Shown one piece after another: positions 47,516 through 55,224 of a stretch of 64,000 bases of DNA; the stretch's first letter is position 1, and each line of letters begins with the position of its first letter. The notes below the pieces were generated by a model. That model ran no database searches. It was given only the letters and a program-made list of their open reading frames with translations, and had not been told where the DNA came from. The position numbers and the translations under genes are program-made. The stretch spans positions 1 to 64,000 of the forward strand of contig VEPN01000014.1 of assembly GCA_012026835.1 (NCBI GenBank), written 5' to 3'. Source of the stretch: Candidatus Methanoperedens sp. Its GTDB lineage: Archaea > Halobacteriota > Methanosarcinia > Methanosarcinales > Methanoperedenaceae.

Positions 47516-47534
47516 TTGTGTAAAAAAGGTGTGA
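47516..47534 (-). promoter_or_regulatory. Inverted TCACA-like operator just before RHH gene 2
   Basis: Read on the minus strand: TCACAC (47534 down to 47529) and, 11 bp further, TTACAC (47523 down to 47518). It ends 4 bp before the ATG at 47539 and has no TATA box in its own orientation, so it looks like an operator for autoregulation rather than a promoter. A TATAAT element is at 47471. Confidence 0.5.
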
Positions 47535-47538
47535 ATAA

Positions 47539-48207
47539 ATGCTAAGAAAGAACGTATCAATAAGCGATGCCCATCTAAAACTGCTTGAACCGTTGCTAAA
47601 AAAACATCAGGGCAACCTTTCGGCTGCAATGAGGGACATAATTGACTTCACAGGCTTTGTGACCGAGAACATGGGAAGCCTTGAAACCGCAAAAGACCTT
47701 TTGAAAGAGAAAAACCACGTCAGGGAACAAATACAAAACCGGATATACGGAGTAACTATCCCGTTAACTATGTTCAGGTGGCTTCTGGCCAGCAGGAAAT
47801 ATGGTCTTCCGCCGATGTGCGAAACTCTCCAGCTTTTTGCCCCCCACAATGACATTAATGTCTATGATACGAACAGCCTGAATAAGATAATCAACGAGGA
47901 GCTCTCTATCCTCAACTGGCCAACTACTGTGTCTGTTGACAGCGGCGATGACCAGATCTCAATCCAGGTAACAGGCACTGATCCTGAAATAAACAATTTT
48001 GCAGCCATATTGATATCAATGTATCTTTCAAACAATAAAAATCCCCAGAAAATAATCAAGCTGTTGCTTTATCCCTCATCTATATCCATGAAGTTCTCAA
48101 ACGCCCCTTCCTCTGAAAATGCCCAGCAATCAATATACACGTATTTGTGCGACAACACCGAAAGAATTCCGGACCAGAATGGTGTGATTCTTGTAAAAGC
48201 AGAATAA
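47539..48207 (+). CDS. Ribbon-helix-helix protein 2
   Basis: 222 aa. The N-terminus LRKNVSISDAHLKLLEPLLK and NLSAAMRDIIDF is clearly paralogous to RHH protein 1. The C-terminal part is shorter and ends in a beta-rich segment (QISIQVTGTDPEINNF) resembling the strands of protein 1. DNA binding by the RHH part is well supported by pattern; target and ligand are unknown. The gene lies 205 bp after RHH gene 1. Confidence 0.7.
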   Translation: MLRKNVSISDAHLKLLEPLLKKHQGNLSAAMRDIIDFTGFVTENMGSLETAKDLLKEKNHVREQIQNRIYGVTIPLTMFRWLLASRKYGLPPMCETLQLFAPHNDINVYDTNSLNKIINEELSILNWPTTVSVDSGDDQISIQVTGTDPEINNFAAILISMYLSNNKNPQKIIKLLLYPSSISMKFSNAPSSENAQQSIYTYLCDNTERIPDQNGVILVKAE

Positions 48208-48310
48208 TCCCGGCGGGTAACTATTTTCAAAAACCAGGCCTGCAAGAATAATACGCTGGACCATCATCTCATGGGATAGTTAACAGATGTGAAAATTAAT
48301 CCCACTCAGG

Positions 48311-48325
48311 CTTATATTTGTGTGA
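48311..48325 (+). promoter_or_regulatory. Variant promoter of the receiver gene with inverted box
   Basis: CTTATAT at 48311-48317 followed three bases later by GTGTGA at 48320, the same geometry as the inverted box after the TATA box of the HEAT-CheC gene. No direct TCACA boxes precede it. Confidence 0.5.
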
Positions 48326-48343
48326 CATTCATGTAGCCATTAT

Positions 48344-48976
48344 ATGAGCAATAAAAAGTTAAAATACTTACTTATTGTTAACAGCGAACCCGATATTGCA
48401 GATCTTTTTGCAGAAATGCTGCTCATGGATATTGAAAAATACATAATCAACACTGCATATACGGGAAAGGATTGCCTGTTAACACTGAAACGGGATAGGC
48501 CAGACATGGTCTTGCTGGATCTTGAGCTTTCGGATATGGATGGCTGGGAACTGGTTGAAAAGATAAAGGAATCAAAGCCCGATATACCGATAGTGATTGT
48601 TACCTCAAAAATCCCGGGCGTGGATGATTTCACGCGCTTATCCATGGTCTCAGACTATCTAATGAAACCTGTTACTATTGATTGTCTTTATATGGCTGTG
48701 AGAGATGCCCTGGAAATCCCGGCTCTTGTTGAGAACTGTATTAAGACCTTAAAGGGATTCAATGAAATAGACAGGGCTCTTTTAGAAAAAAATATCCGCC
48801 TGCTCAGGCAGAGCATCAGTGACAGGAAATTTTTCATTATGATGCGCCAGCTTTACCCCGAAAGAAAAGCAAAAAATGAAACCGGTATCATGCGTAAGCT
48901 TGAAGCCCTGAAAATAAAGATTGACAGGGAACACAGCGAATTAGAGGATTTTAAAAAACGCTGTTTAATCGCTTGA
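48344..48976 (+). CDS. Receiver-domain protein with altered acidic pocket
   Basis: 210 aa. REC domain ~5-125 with phosphoacceptor D59 in LLDLELSDMDG, Thr in VIVTSK and Lys in LMKPVT. The usual acidic Asp pair is replaced by Asn-Ser-Glu (VNSEP at 12-16), which may lower Mg binding and phosphorylation. The C-terminal ~85 residues are helical with no known output domain. The ATG lies about 27 bp from the TATA box, so the mRNA is nearly leaderless. Confidence 0.8.
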   Translation: MSNKKLKYLLIVNSEPDIADLFAEMLLMDIEKYIINTAYTGKDCLLTLKRDRPDMVLLDLELSDMDGWELVEKIKESKPDIPIVIVTSKIPGVDDFTRLSMVSDYLMKPVTIDCLYMAVRDALEIPALVENCIKTLKGFNEIDRALLEKNIRLLRQSISDRKFFIMMRQLYPERKAKNETGIMRKLEALKIKIDREHSELEDFKKRCLIA

Positions 48977-48995
48977 TGCTCCTTTTCCTGTAATT

Positions 48996-49024
48996 TCACA
49001 CTTTTTTCACAACTCTATTTATAT
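48996..49024 (+). promoter_or_regulatory. TCACA-type promoter of archaellin 1
   Basis: TCACAC at 48996, TCACAA at 49007 and TTTATAT at 49018; 11/11-bp spacing. Confidence 0.85.
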
Positions 49025-49048
49025 CCAAGTATCAGTCTCATAATAATA

Positions 49049-49112
49049 AGAAGCAAGGAATGGCGTACATCGCCACCCGGGTTTCGAAGACAAAATAATA
49101 TTATGGAGCGTT
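49049..49112 (+). promoter_or_regulatory. Conserved structured leader of archaellin 1
   Basis: 64 nt before the ATG, closely matching the leaders of archaellins 2 and 3. It contains AGAAGCAAGGAA, a hairpin TGGCG-TACAT-CGCCA (49061-49075), GTTTCGAAGACAAAATA and the ribosome binding site TGGAG. The hairpin stem is kept although its loop differs from the other two copies. Confidence 0.7.
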
Positions 49113-49718
49113 ATGAAAACCAGAATCAGTATATTGAAAAATAATAGAGCTGATGTCGGTATCGGCACGCTGATAGTCTTCATTGCGATGGTACTTGTCG
49201 CAGCGGTGGCGGCAGCAGTTTTGATCCAGACATCTGGCGTATTGCAACAGAAAGCGCAGCAGACAGGAAAAGAAGCTACGGCTGAAGTGGCTTCAAACCT
49301 GAAAGTTACATCAGTTGTGGGTGAAACAGATACTGGAAATGACTTTATTCAAAAAGTAAATATCACAGTGGAACTTGCGGCAGGAGGTTCACCTATTGAT
49401 TTCTCGAAGGTGGTAGTTAAATATATAAATGAATCAACTGCTATGACTTTGAACCTGCAGACAAACAGTTCATATGGACCTACCGCGGCGCTGTTCGGCT
49501 ATACTGAAGAAAGGGTCGGTTCAGGCTCGGCTAATAATGTGCTGCAGCCCGGAGATCTTGCGGTTGTCACTTTTAACTTGACGTTAATGAACCAGAACCT
49601 GTATCCACGCAAACGTGGCACTCTCCATATTATCCCCGAGACAGGAACGATGGTACTCAAGGATATAGTGGCGCCTTCAACATTCGGGGACGCAACAATG
49701 ATACAATTGTTCCCATAA
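49113..49718 (+). CDS. arlB: Archaellin 1
   Basis: 201 aa. Class III signal peptide with a basic start ([16 protein letters not shown]) cut before the hydrophobic helix [20 protein letters not shown], then a beta-rich outer domain. Sequons NIT, NES, NSS and NLT indicate N-glycosylation. Forms part of the archaellum filament. Archaellins 1-3 are close paralogues, each with its own promoter and leader; major and minor roles cannot be told from sequence. Confidence 0.95.
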   Translation: MKTRISILKNNRADVGIGTLIVFIAMVLVAAVAAAVLIQTSGVLQQKAQQTGKEATAEVASNLKVTSVVGETDTGNDFIQKVNITVELAAGGSPIDFSKVVVKYINESTAMTLNLQTNSSYGPTAALFGYTEERVGSGSANNVLQPGDLAVVTFNLTLMNQNLYPRKRGTLHIIPETGTMVLKDIVAPSTFGDATMIQLFP

Positions 49719-49748
49719 AAAAGGGATTGTCATTTTATTTTTTTTCTT
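49711..49748 (+). terminator. Terminator-like element after archaellin 1
   Basis: A short stem TCCC/GGGA at 49711-49726 spans the stop codon and is followed by a T-rich run (49731-49748). Confidence 0.5.
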
Positions 49749-49763
49749 TATCCCTTTTATTTT

Positions 49764-49792
49764 TCACACCTTTTTCACAACTTAATTTATAT
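49764..49792 (+). promoter_or_regulatory. TCACA-type promoter of archaellin 2
   Basis: TCACAC at 49764, TCACAA at 49775 and TTTATAT at 49786; 11/11-bp spacing. Confidence 0.85.
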
Positions 49793-49814
49793 CAAAGTAT
49801 AATGATGCTAATAT

Positions 49815-49878
49815 AGAAGCAAGGAATGGCGTTATACCGCCACCTGCGTTTCGAAGACAAAATATTAATGGAGGCGTT
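49815..49878 (+). promoter_or_regulatory. Conserved structured leader of archaellin 2
   Basis: 64 nt, nearly identical to the archaellin 3 leader. Hairpin TGGCG-TTATAC-CGCCA at 49827-49842. The ribosome binding site GGAGGCG could pair with the CGCC of the hairpin, so a switch between the two pairings is possible. Confidence 0.7.
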
Positions 49879-50484
49879 ATGAAAACCAGAATCAGTTTAT
49901 TAAAAAATAATAAAGCTGATGTCGGTATCGGCACGCTGATCGTCTTCATTGCGATGGTACTTGTCGCAGCGGTGGCGGCAGCGGTGCTTATTCAGACATC
50001 TGGCGTATTGCAGCAGAAAGCACAGCAGACAGGAAAGGAAGCTACGGCTGAAGTGGCTTCAAACATGAAGATATCGTCTGTTGTTGGTAAGACTGATCCC
50101 ACAAATGCCAAGATCCAAAACCTGAATCTGAGCCTTGAGCTTGCGGCAGGTGGTTCTTCCATAGATTTTAACAAGATAGTTGTTAAATATGTGAATGAAA
50201 CAACCTCAACAACATTGAACCTGCAAACCAACGGTTCACTGGGGCCCACAGCGACTTTATTCAACTACACGGAGGAAAGAGTTGGTTCAGGCTCGGCTAA
50301 TTACGTACTGCAGTCAGGGGACCTTGCACTTGTTTCAATTAACCTGACTTTAGTCAACCAGGAGTTATTCCCGAGGAAAAAAGGCACGATCCAGATAATT
50401 CCTGAGACCGGGACGATGATTCTCAAGGAAGTCGTGGCTCCCGCAACATTCGGCGAAAATATCCAGGTACAGTTGTTCCCCTAA
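49879..50484 (+). CDS. arlB: Archaellin 2
   Basis: 201 aa. Class III signal ([16 protein letters not shown]) and the same N-terminal filament helix as archaellin 1. Sequons NLS, NET, NGS, NYT and NLT lie in the outer domain. The DNA of the first ~180 bp is nearly the same as archaellins 1 and 3, while the middle of the outer domain diverges, as expected for surface-exposed residues. Confidence 0.95.
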   Translation: MKTRISLLKNNKADVGIGTLIVFIAMVLVAAVAAAVLIQTSGVLQQKAQQTGKEATAEVASNMKISSVVGKTDPTNAKIQNLNLSLELAAGGSSIDFNKIVVKYVNETTSTTLNLQTNGSLGPTATLFNYTEERVGSGSANYVLQSGDLALVSINLTLVNQELFPRKKGTIQIIPETGTMILKEVVAPATFGENIQVQLFP

Positions 50485-50509
50485 ATAAAGGGGATTTTTT
50501 ATTTTTTTT
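50477..50509 (+). terminator. Terminator after archaellin 2
   Basis: Hairpin TCCCCT-AAATAA-AGGGGA at 50477-50494 followed at once by TTTTTTATTTTTTTT; resembles an intrinsic terminator. Confidence 0.65.
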
Positions 50510-50611
50510 CACGATAATTTCTGGTTACCCCGGGCAGCTTTATTTCAATCCGGTGTTACTGTTTTCTCTTTTTTTTAATGTGGTAAAAGTTACTGATGTT
50601 GCTGGATATTT

Positions 50612-50640
50612 TCACACCTTTTTCACAACTTCATTTATAT
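50612..50640 (+). promoter_or_regulatory. TCACA-type promoter of archaellin 3 and arlB4-FGHIJ
   Basis: TCACAC at 50612, TCACAA at 50623 and TTTATAT at 50634; 11/11-bp spacing. No further TCACA boxes precede archaellin 4 or arlF-J. Confidence 0.85.
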
Positions 50641-50664
50641 CTAAGTATAATGCTCATTATGATT

Positions 50665-50728
50665 AGAAGCAAGGAATGGCGTTATACCGCCACCTGCGTT
50701 TCGAAGACAAAATATTAATGGAGGCGTT
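50665..50728 (+). promoter_or_regulatory. Conserved structured leader of archaellin 3
   Basis: 64 nt; the same hairpin TGGCG-TTATAC-CGCCA at 50677-50692 and ribosome binding site GGAGGCG as archaellin 2. Confidence 0.7.
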
Positions 50729-51331
50729 ATGAAAACCGAAATCAGTATATTGAAAAATAGCAAAGCTGATGTCGGCATAGGCACGCTGATCGTCTTCATT
50801 GCGATGGTACTTGTCGCAGCGGTGGCGGCAGCAGTGCTTATCCAGACATCGGGAGTATTGCAGCAGAAAGCACAGCAGACAGGAAAGGAAGCTACGGCAG
50901 AGGTGGCTTCAAACCTGAAAATATCGTCTGTTGTTGGTAAAACTGACAGCACAAACGGCAAGGTCCAATTGGTAAATGTCACAATGGAACTTGCAGCAGG
51001 AGGTTCATCTATTGACTTTAGCAAAGTAGTTATAAAATATATAAACGAAACAACAACTTCGACACTGAATCTGCAAACCGGTAGTACAGGTGCCACAGCA
51101 TCTCTATTCAACTACACGGAAGAAAGAGTTGGTTCAGGCTCGGCTAATTACGTATTGCAATCAGGTGACCTTGCACTTGTTACATTGAACCTGACTTTAA
51201 TGAACCAGGATTTGTATCCGAGGAAGAAGGGTACCATCCAGATAATACCCGAAACCGGGACAATGATAATCAAGGATCTTGTGGCCCCGGCAACATACGG
51301 TGAGAATACCATGGTGCAGTTGTTCCCCTGA
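50729..51331 (+). CDS. arlB: Archaellin 3
   Basis: 200 aa. Starts [16 protein letters not shown] before the hydrophobic helix [16 protein letters not shown]. Sequons NVT, NET, NYT and NLT. Its stop codon lies within a hairpin that precedes archaellin 4, so read-through into the arlB4-FGHIJ genes may be limited, giving excess archaellin over machinery. Confidence 0.95.
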   Translation: MKTEISILKNSKADVGIGTLIVFIAMVLVAAVAAAVLIQTSGVLQQKAQQTGKEATAEVASNLKISSVVGKTDSTNGKVQLVNVTMELAAGGSSIDFSKVVIKYINETTTSTLNLQTGSTGATASLFNYTEERVGSGSANYVLQSGDLALVTLNLTLMNQDLYPRKKGTIQIIPETGTMIIKDLVAPATYGENTMVQLFP

Positions 51332-51357
51332 AAACAGGGGAATTTCTCTTTCTTTTC
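51323..51357 (+). terminator. Partial terminator or attenuator between archaellins 3 and 4
   Basis: Perfect 8-bp hairpin TTCCCCTG-AAAA-CAGGGGAA at 51323-51342 overlapping the stop codon, followed by TTTCTCTTTCTTTTC. The T run is broken by C, which fits leaky termination. Confidence 0.55.
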
Positions 51358-51374
51358 AAGAAGGATGATTGAGC

Positions 51375-51998
51375 ATGAAAGCAAACAGGAATTGCCTGAA
51401 AAACAATGAGAGCGGCGATATAGGCGTAGGTACGCTCATTATCTTCATATCAATGGTGCTTGTAGCAGCAGTGGCTGCGGCAGTGCTGATATATACAACG
51501 GGAGCGCTCCAGCAGAAAGCCACAAAGACAAGCAAAGAGGCAACCCAGCAGATATCATCCAATATCATCGTAGACCAGGTGCTCGGGAACAGAACAGATA
51601 CAAGCGGTTCTGTTAATGACAGCATCCAGAGTTTGATAATCCGCATCAAACCAGACGTTGGCACAACATCAATAGACTTAAGACAGGTGATTATAACAAT
51701 AATGGATAAAGATTATAAGTACGACCTTAATTATTCAAGTTCGGGTACTGGCTCCCGCATGTTTACCGCCTCAGCCGTAAGGGATGAGGATGGTTCGTTC
51801 AATGTCTCAACACCTGTATTGAACAGCGGTGATCTTGTTGCAATCACAATAAATCCGGCGGCCATTTCTCCAGTCACATTACCTACAAGGAAAACTATCT
51901 GGTTATCATTGAACCAGGAGCTTGGCCAGGCAGTGAACCTTGAGATAACCACACCAAACTCCTACGGTGTTTACAGGTTCGTGCAGCTATATCCATAA
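51375..51998 (+). CDS. arlB: Archaellin 4, divergent
   Basis: 207 aa from the ATG at 51375. It has the class III signal (NNESGDIG) and helix [20 protein letters not shown], but an outer domain clearly different from archaellins 1-3 (QSLIIRIKPDVGTTSIDL, RKTIWLSLNQELGQ). It lacks its own promoter and conserved leader and is the first gene of the motor operon segment, so it may be a minor or basal archaellin near the hook. Confidence 0.9.
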   Translation: MKANRNCLKNNESGDIGVGTLIIFISMVLVAAVAAAVLIYTTGALQQKATKTSKEATQQISSNIIVDQVLGNRTDTSGSVNDSIQSLIIRIKPDVGTTSIDLRQVIITIMDKDYKYDLNYSSSGTGSRMFTASAVRDEDGSFNVSTPVLNSGDLVAITINPAAISPVTLPTRKTIWLSLNQELGQAVNLEITTPNSYGVYRFVQLYP

Positions 51999-52011
51999 CA
52001 GCGGGGGTTAT

Positions 52012-52419
52012 ATGGGTTTTTCCACTTCCGCTGCCGTGGTAATATTCGCTGCTTCTTTTATGTACCTGGCTACCATATTTTATCCCCTTGCCAACCTGTC
52101 GAATCAAAGGGTACTGGAGGCTAAAAAAAGCCTTAATGATATGCAGGAAGATAAGTTGAACACTAAAATAGTGATAACGAATTCCCAGGTGAGCGGCAGT
52201 GATATTGATCTCACGGTTTATAATAATGGCTCTGTGACGCTTAATTCAAGTAAGCTGAACGTCATTTATGATGGAACGTTCCTAACATCTTTTTCAATAT
52301 CAAGCCAGGGCGTATGGGCCCCAAGGAGCCCTATCAATGTTACGATCGTTAATGGGGTAACAGGCAAAAGGGTAAAAATAATAACCGCTAACGGCGCATC
52401 TGATTACGCTATTACATAG
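52012..52419 (+). CDS. arlF: Archaellum stator protein ArlF
   Basis: 135 aa from the ATG at 52012, GGGGG before it. N-terminal pilin-like helix GFSTSAAVVIFAASFMYLATIF without a cut site, then a beta-sandwich. In known systems ArlF contacts the S-layer as part of the pseudoperiplasmic stator. Lies directly between archaellin 4 and arlG. Confidence 0.85.
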   Translation: MGFSTSAAVVIFAASFMYLATIFYPLANLSNQRVLEAKKSLNDMQEDKLNTKIVITNSQVSGSDIDLTVYNNGSVTLNSSKLNVIYDGTFLTSFSISSQGVWAPRSPINVTIVNGVTGKRVKIITANGASDYAIT

Positions 52420-52429
52420 GTGATATCGA

Positions 52430-52882
52430 ATGGGAGCAGACACAGCCGCATCTCACCTGATTTTCTTCATAGTGTCTGTAATAATAGCTTTGAGCGTGGC
52501 CGGAGGTATTTTCATGAATGTCCAATCAATATCAACTGCGGCAACGATTGGCAGCAGGGCAATGTCAGAACAATTGAAAACAGATATCACAGTTATCAAT
52601 GATCCTGATACTATCCCTTATGACTCTTCAGCCGGAGTATATATATTTTATGTAAAAAACACAGGAAAAGAGGAACTCTCTCCCGTTGGCATAACGGTCC
52701 TGATAGACGGCGTGACAATAACAGACGGGAATATTAATAAAACAGTGATCCAGGGTGGTACCGTCTGGCGTGCCACTGATGTCTTGAAAGTGAATGCAAC
52801 CGTGACATTAGGTACCGGCAGTCATAAAATAAGAGTGGTCACAGGTAATGGTATCGATGACGAATTCGAATTCAGGAGATGA
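52430..52882 (+). CDS. arlG: Archaellum stator protein ArlG
   Basis: 150 aa. N-terminal helix (ADTAASHLIFFIVSVIIALSV) followed by a beta-sandwich with VYIFYVKNTGKEEL. ArlG caps or bridges to ArlF in the stator. Separated by 3 bp from arlH. Confidence 0.87.
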   Translation: MGADTAASHLIFFIVSVIIALSVAGGIFMNVQSISTAATIGSRAMSEQLKTDITVINDPDTIPYDSSAGVYIFYVKNTGKEELSPVGITVLIDGVTITDGNINKTVIQGGTVWRATDVLKVNATVTLGTGSHKIRVVTGNGIDDEFEFRR

Positions 52883-52885
52883 GCT

Positions 52886-53578
52886 ATGGCATTATATTCA
52901 TTCCCGCTGGACAGGGACGAGATAAACCCGATGCTTGGGGGCGGCTTCCCCAAAGGTGCACTCGTGGTGCTGGATGGCCCGACAGGAAGCGGCAAAAGCG
53001 CCATAAGCCAGAGGATCGCTTTCGGCCTCCTTGATAACAAAAACACGGTCACTTATATTTCAACACAACTGACAACGAAAAATTTCATCAGGCAAATGAA
53101 TTCCCTGGACTACCCGATAGGTATCAAACTCCTGAAAGGAGAGCTTCTCTATATCCCGGCCTATCCGCTTCTTAAGGAATCAAAACCAAGGATCGATTTC
53201 ATCCAGCGGCTTATGGGGGCGGCAGGGTTATTTGAAAAAGACGTAATCATAATCGATACGCTCTCGGCGCTCATACGCTATAGTCCCGAAGCAGAAAAAA
53301 GCCTGCAGCTTATCTCGTTTTTCAAGAAATTGACAGGGGTGCAGAAAACCATTATCCTGACCATGGACAGTACGGAATTGCCGCCTGGCATAAGTACCGA
53401 ATTCAAGGACGCTGCAGATGTACTTCTTACATTGAAAATCAGGCAGCTTGGAACAGATATCCGCAGGACGCTCATAATAAACAAATACGCCCGCCCCGAA
53501 GTCCAGGTCTCAAGCATGTTCGGTTTCAAGGTCGAGGCCAAAGCCGGGGTAATGATAGACATTTCAGGAGTCTCATAG
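52886..53578 (+). CDS. arlH: Archaellum ATPase regulator ArlH
   Basis: 230 aa KaiC-like fold. Walker A DGPTGSGKSA at ~31-40 and Walker B DVIIIDTLSAL near 120. ArlH forms a ring around ArlI and controls filament assembly and rotation. It is related to the KaiC-like ATPase at 16442 but more degenerate in the catalytic glutamate region (ISTQLT). Confidence 0.92.
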   Translation: MALYSFPLDRDEINPMLGGGFPKGALVVLDGPTGSGKSAISQRIAFGLLDNKNTVTYISTQLTTKNFIRQMNSLDYPIGIKLLKGELLYIPAYPLLKESKPRIDFIQRLMGAAGLFEKDVIIIDTLSALIRYSPEAEKSLQLISFFKKLTGVQKTIILTMDSTELPPGISTEFKDAADVLLTLKIRQLGTDIRRTLIINKYARPEVQVSSMFGFKVEAKAGVMIDISGVS

Positions 53579-53589
53579 AGGGGGAATGA

Positions 53590-55224
53590 ATTACGGATGA
53601 CAAGTTTGAAGAAGCGATTGCAAGAAACCCGCATTTAAGCCAGTATCTTGAGAACTATAAGAAAGAAACCGGGATAGTACCTGACTTCTTTCCGAAATTG
53701 TCAAAAGACATCGTTGATATCCCTGTACCCTCAATCATATATCCGGTGGGTGACCCGATATTCATCCATCTCAAAGGGGACAAGACGTCCAAGGAAATCC
53801 ATTACATCGCGATTGAGCCTCTTTTATCCGAGAAAGAGCACTTGAAATATAACCAGATAATGGACTCTATCCTTGTAAAGGCCGCAGACGAGGTTGTCCC
53901 TGAAAACGAAGACCAGTTAAGAAAGCTCATGATGAAGCTTTTAAACGAGTCGGTGCAAATTGAAGGAAAACTTATGCCTGTTAACATACTGGATAAATTG
54001 CTCGGGGAAAAGCTTGTGTCCATATCACAGGAAGAATACGATAAGATATCATATTATCTGGAGAGGAATGTTATCGGGCAGGGGCCGATAGAACCCGTGA
54101 TAAGGGACCCCTACCTTGAAGATATCCATAGCATAGGTGTGAGCGGTGTTTTTATTGTACATAAGATACTGGGGATGCTTTCAACAAATATCACTTTCGG
54201 CACCCAGGAGAACCTGGGCCTCTGGATCCATACAATAGGCGAGCGTATCGGCAGGCCTGTAAGTGACGCCCGCCCCATCATCGACGGCACCCTGCCTGAC
54301 GGCACAAGACTTAACGCCATTTACAGCACCGACATAAGCAGGAAAGGCTCAAGTTTCACATTAAGGAAGTTCATGGAAATTCCTGCAAGCATTTCCCAGC
54401 TTATTAAATGGGGCAGCATAGACGCCAACCTGGCCTCGTACCTGTGGCTTTTGCTTGAGAACCAGATGAGCATCTTTTTTAGCGGTGAGACCGCAAGCGG
54501 CAAAACTACAATGCTGAATGCCGCATTACCGTTTATAAGCCGCAAAGCCAAGATGTATTCAGTAGAGAATACTGCCGAAGTGTCACCTCCACAGGCAGCC
54601 TGGCAGCAGTTGATCACACGCGAAGACGGGCCGAAAGAGTCACAGGTCGATACCTTCACACTGCTCAAGGTGGCTCTCCGGTCAAGGCCCAATTACATCA
54701 TAGTGGGTGAGATCAGGGGCGAAGAGGGCGCGGTAGCTTTCCAGGCCATGCAGACAGGTCACGCCGTGCTTGCCACTTTTCACGCATCCTCTGTCAAGAA
54801 ACTTATCCAGCGCCTTACAGGCGTGCCTATTAACATCCCTGTCACGTTCGTGGATAACCTGAACTCAGCCCTCATCCTCCAGGCCATATACAGGAAAGGA
54901 AAATTCCTGAGGCGATGCACATCTGTTGAAGAGATAGAAGGATACCTGGAGGAAGCGGGAGGCGTGATAACGCGTGCCGTTTTTGAATGGGATTTCAATA
55001 TGGACCGCCATCGTTTCAGGGGAATGAACAACAGTTTTGTGCTTGATAAGGTCGCAATAAGGCTGGGGTATGCGGATAAGCGCATGATATATGATGAACT
55101 GGCATTGCGGGCAAAGATCCTTAACAGGATGGCAGAAGAAAACATATTCGATTACTATAAAGTCCGGGATATTATCTGGAATTACCAGGCCAGGGGTCTT
55201 GACGGCATCCCGTTCGAGGTGTAA
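53590..55224 (+). CDS. arlI: Archaellum motor ATPase ArlI, with probable ATT start
   Basis: 544 aa if started at ATT 53590. Upstream in frame is the stop TGA at 53587, and the first ordinary start is TTG at 53698, which would delete conserved N-terminal text (NPHLSQYLENYKKETG, then PDFFPKLSKDIVDI). GAGGGGG lies 5-6 bp before the ATT. Core: FSGETASGKTTML Walker A near residue 300, IIVGEIRGEEG Walker B, and the FHASS box. ArlI is the hexameric type II/IV secretion-like ATPase for assembly and rotation. It overlaps arlJ by one base. Confidence 0.92.
   Translation: MTDDKFEEAIARNPHLSQYLENYKKETGIVPDFFPKLSKDIVDIPVPSIIYPVGDPIFIHLKGDKTSKEIHYIAIEPLLSEKEHLKYNQIMDSILVKAADEVVPENEDQLRKLMMKLLNESVQIEGKLMPVNILDKLLGEKLVSISQEEYDKISYYLERNVIGQGPIEPVIRDPYLEDIHSIGVSGVFIVHKILGMLSTNITFGTQENLGLWIHTIGERIGRPVSDARPIIDGTLPDGTRLNAIYSTDISRKGSSFTLRKFMEIPASISQLIKWGSIDANLASYLWLLLENQMSIFFSGETASGKTTMLNAALPFISRKAKMYSVENTAEVSPPQAAWQQLITREDGPKESQVDTFTLLKVALRSRPNYIIVGEIRGEEGAVAFQAMQTGHAVLATFHASSVKKLIQRLTGVPINIPVTFVDNLNSALILQAIYRKGKFLRRCTSVEEIEGYLEEAGGVITRAVFEWDFNMDRHRFRGMNNSFVLDKVAIRLGYADKRMIYDELALRAKILNRMAEENIFDYYKVRDIIWNYQARGLDGIPFEV

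Noticed and set aside
46281-48207. CheF (archaellum switch adaptor) as identity of the RHH proteins
   Set aside because: The N-termini fit ribbon-helix-helix domains and I see no CheF-like sequence; size and location alone are not enough.
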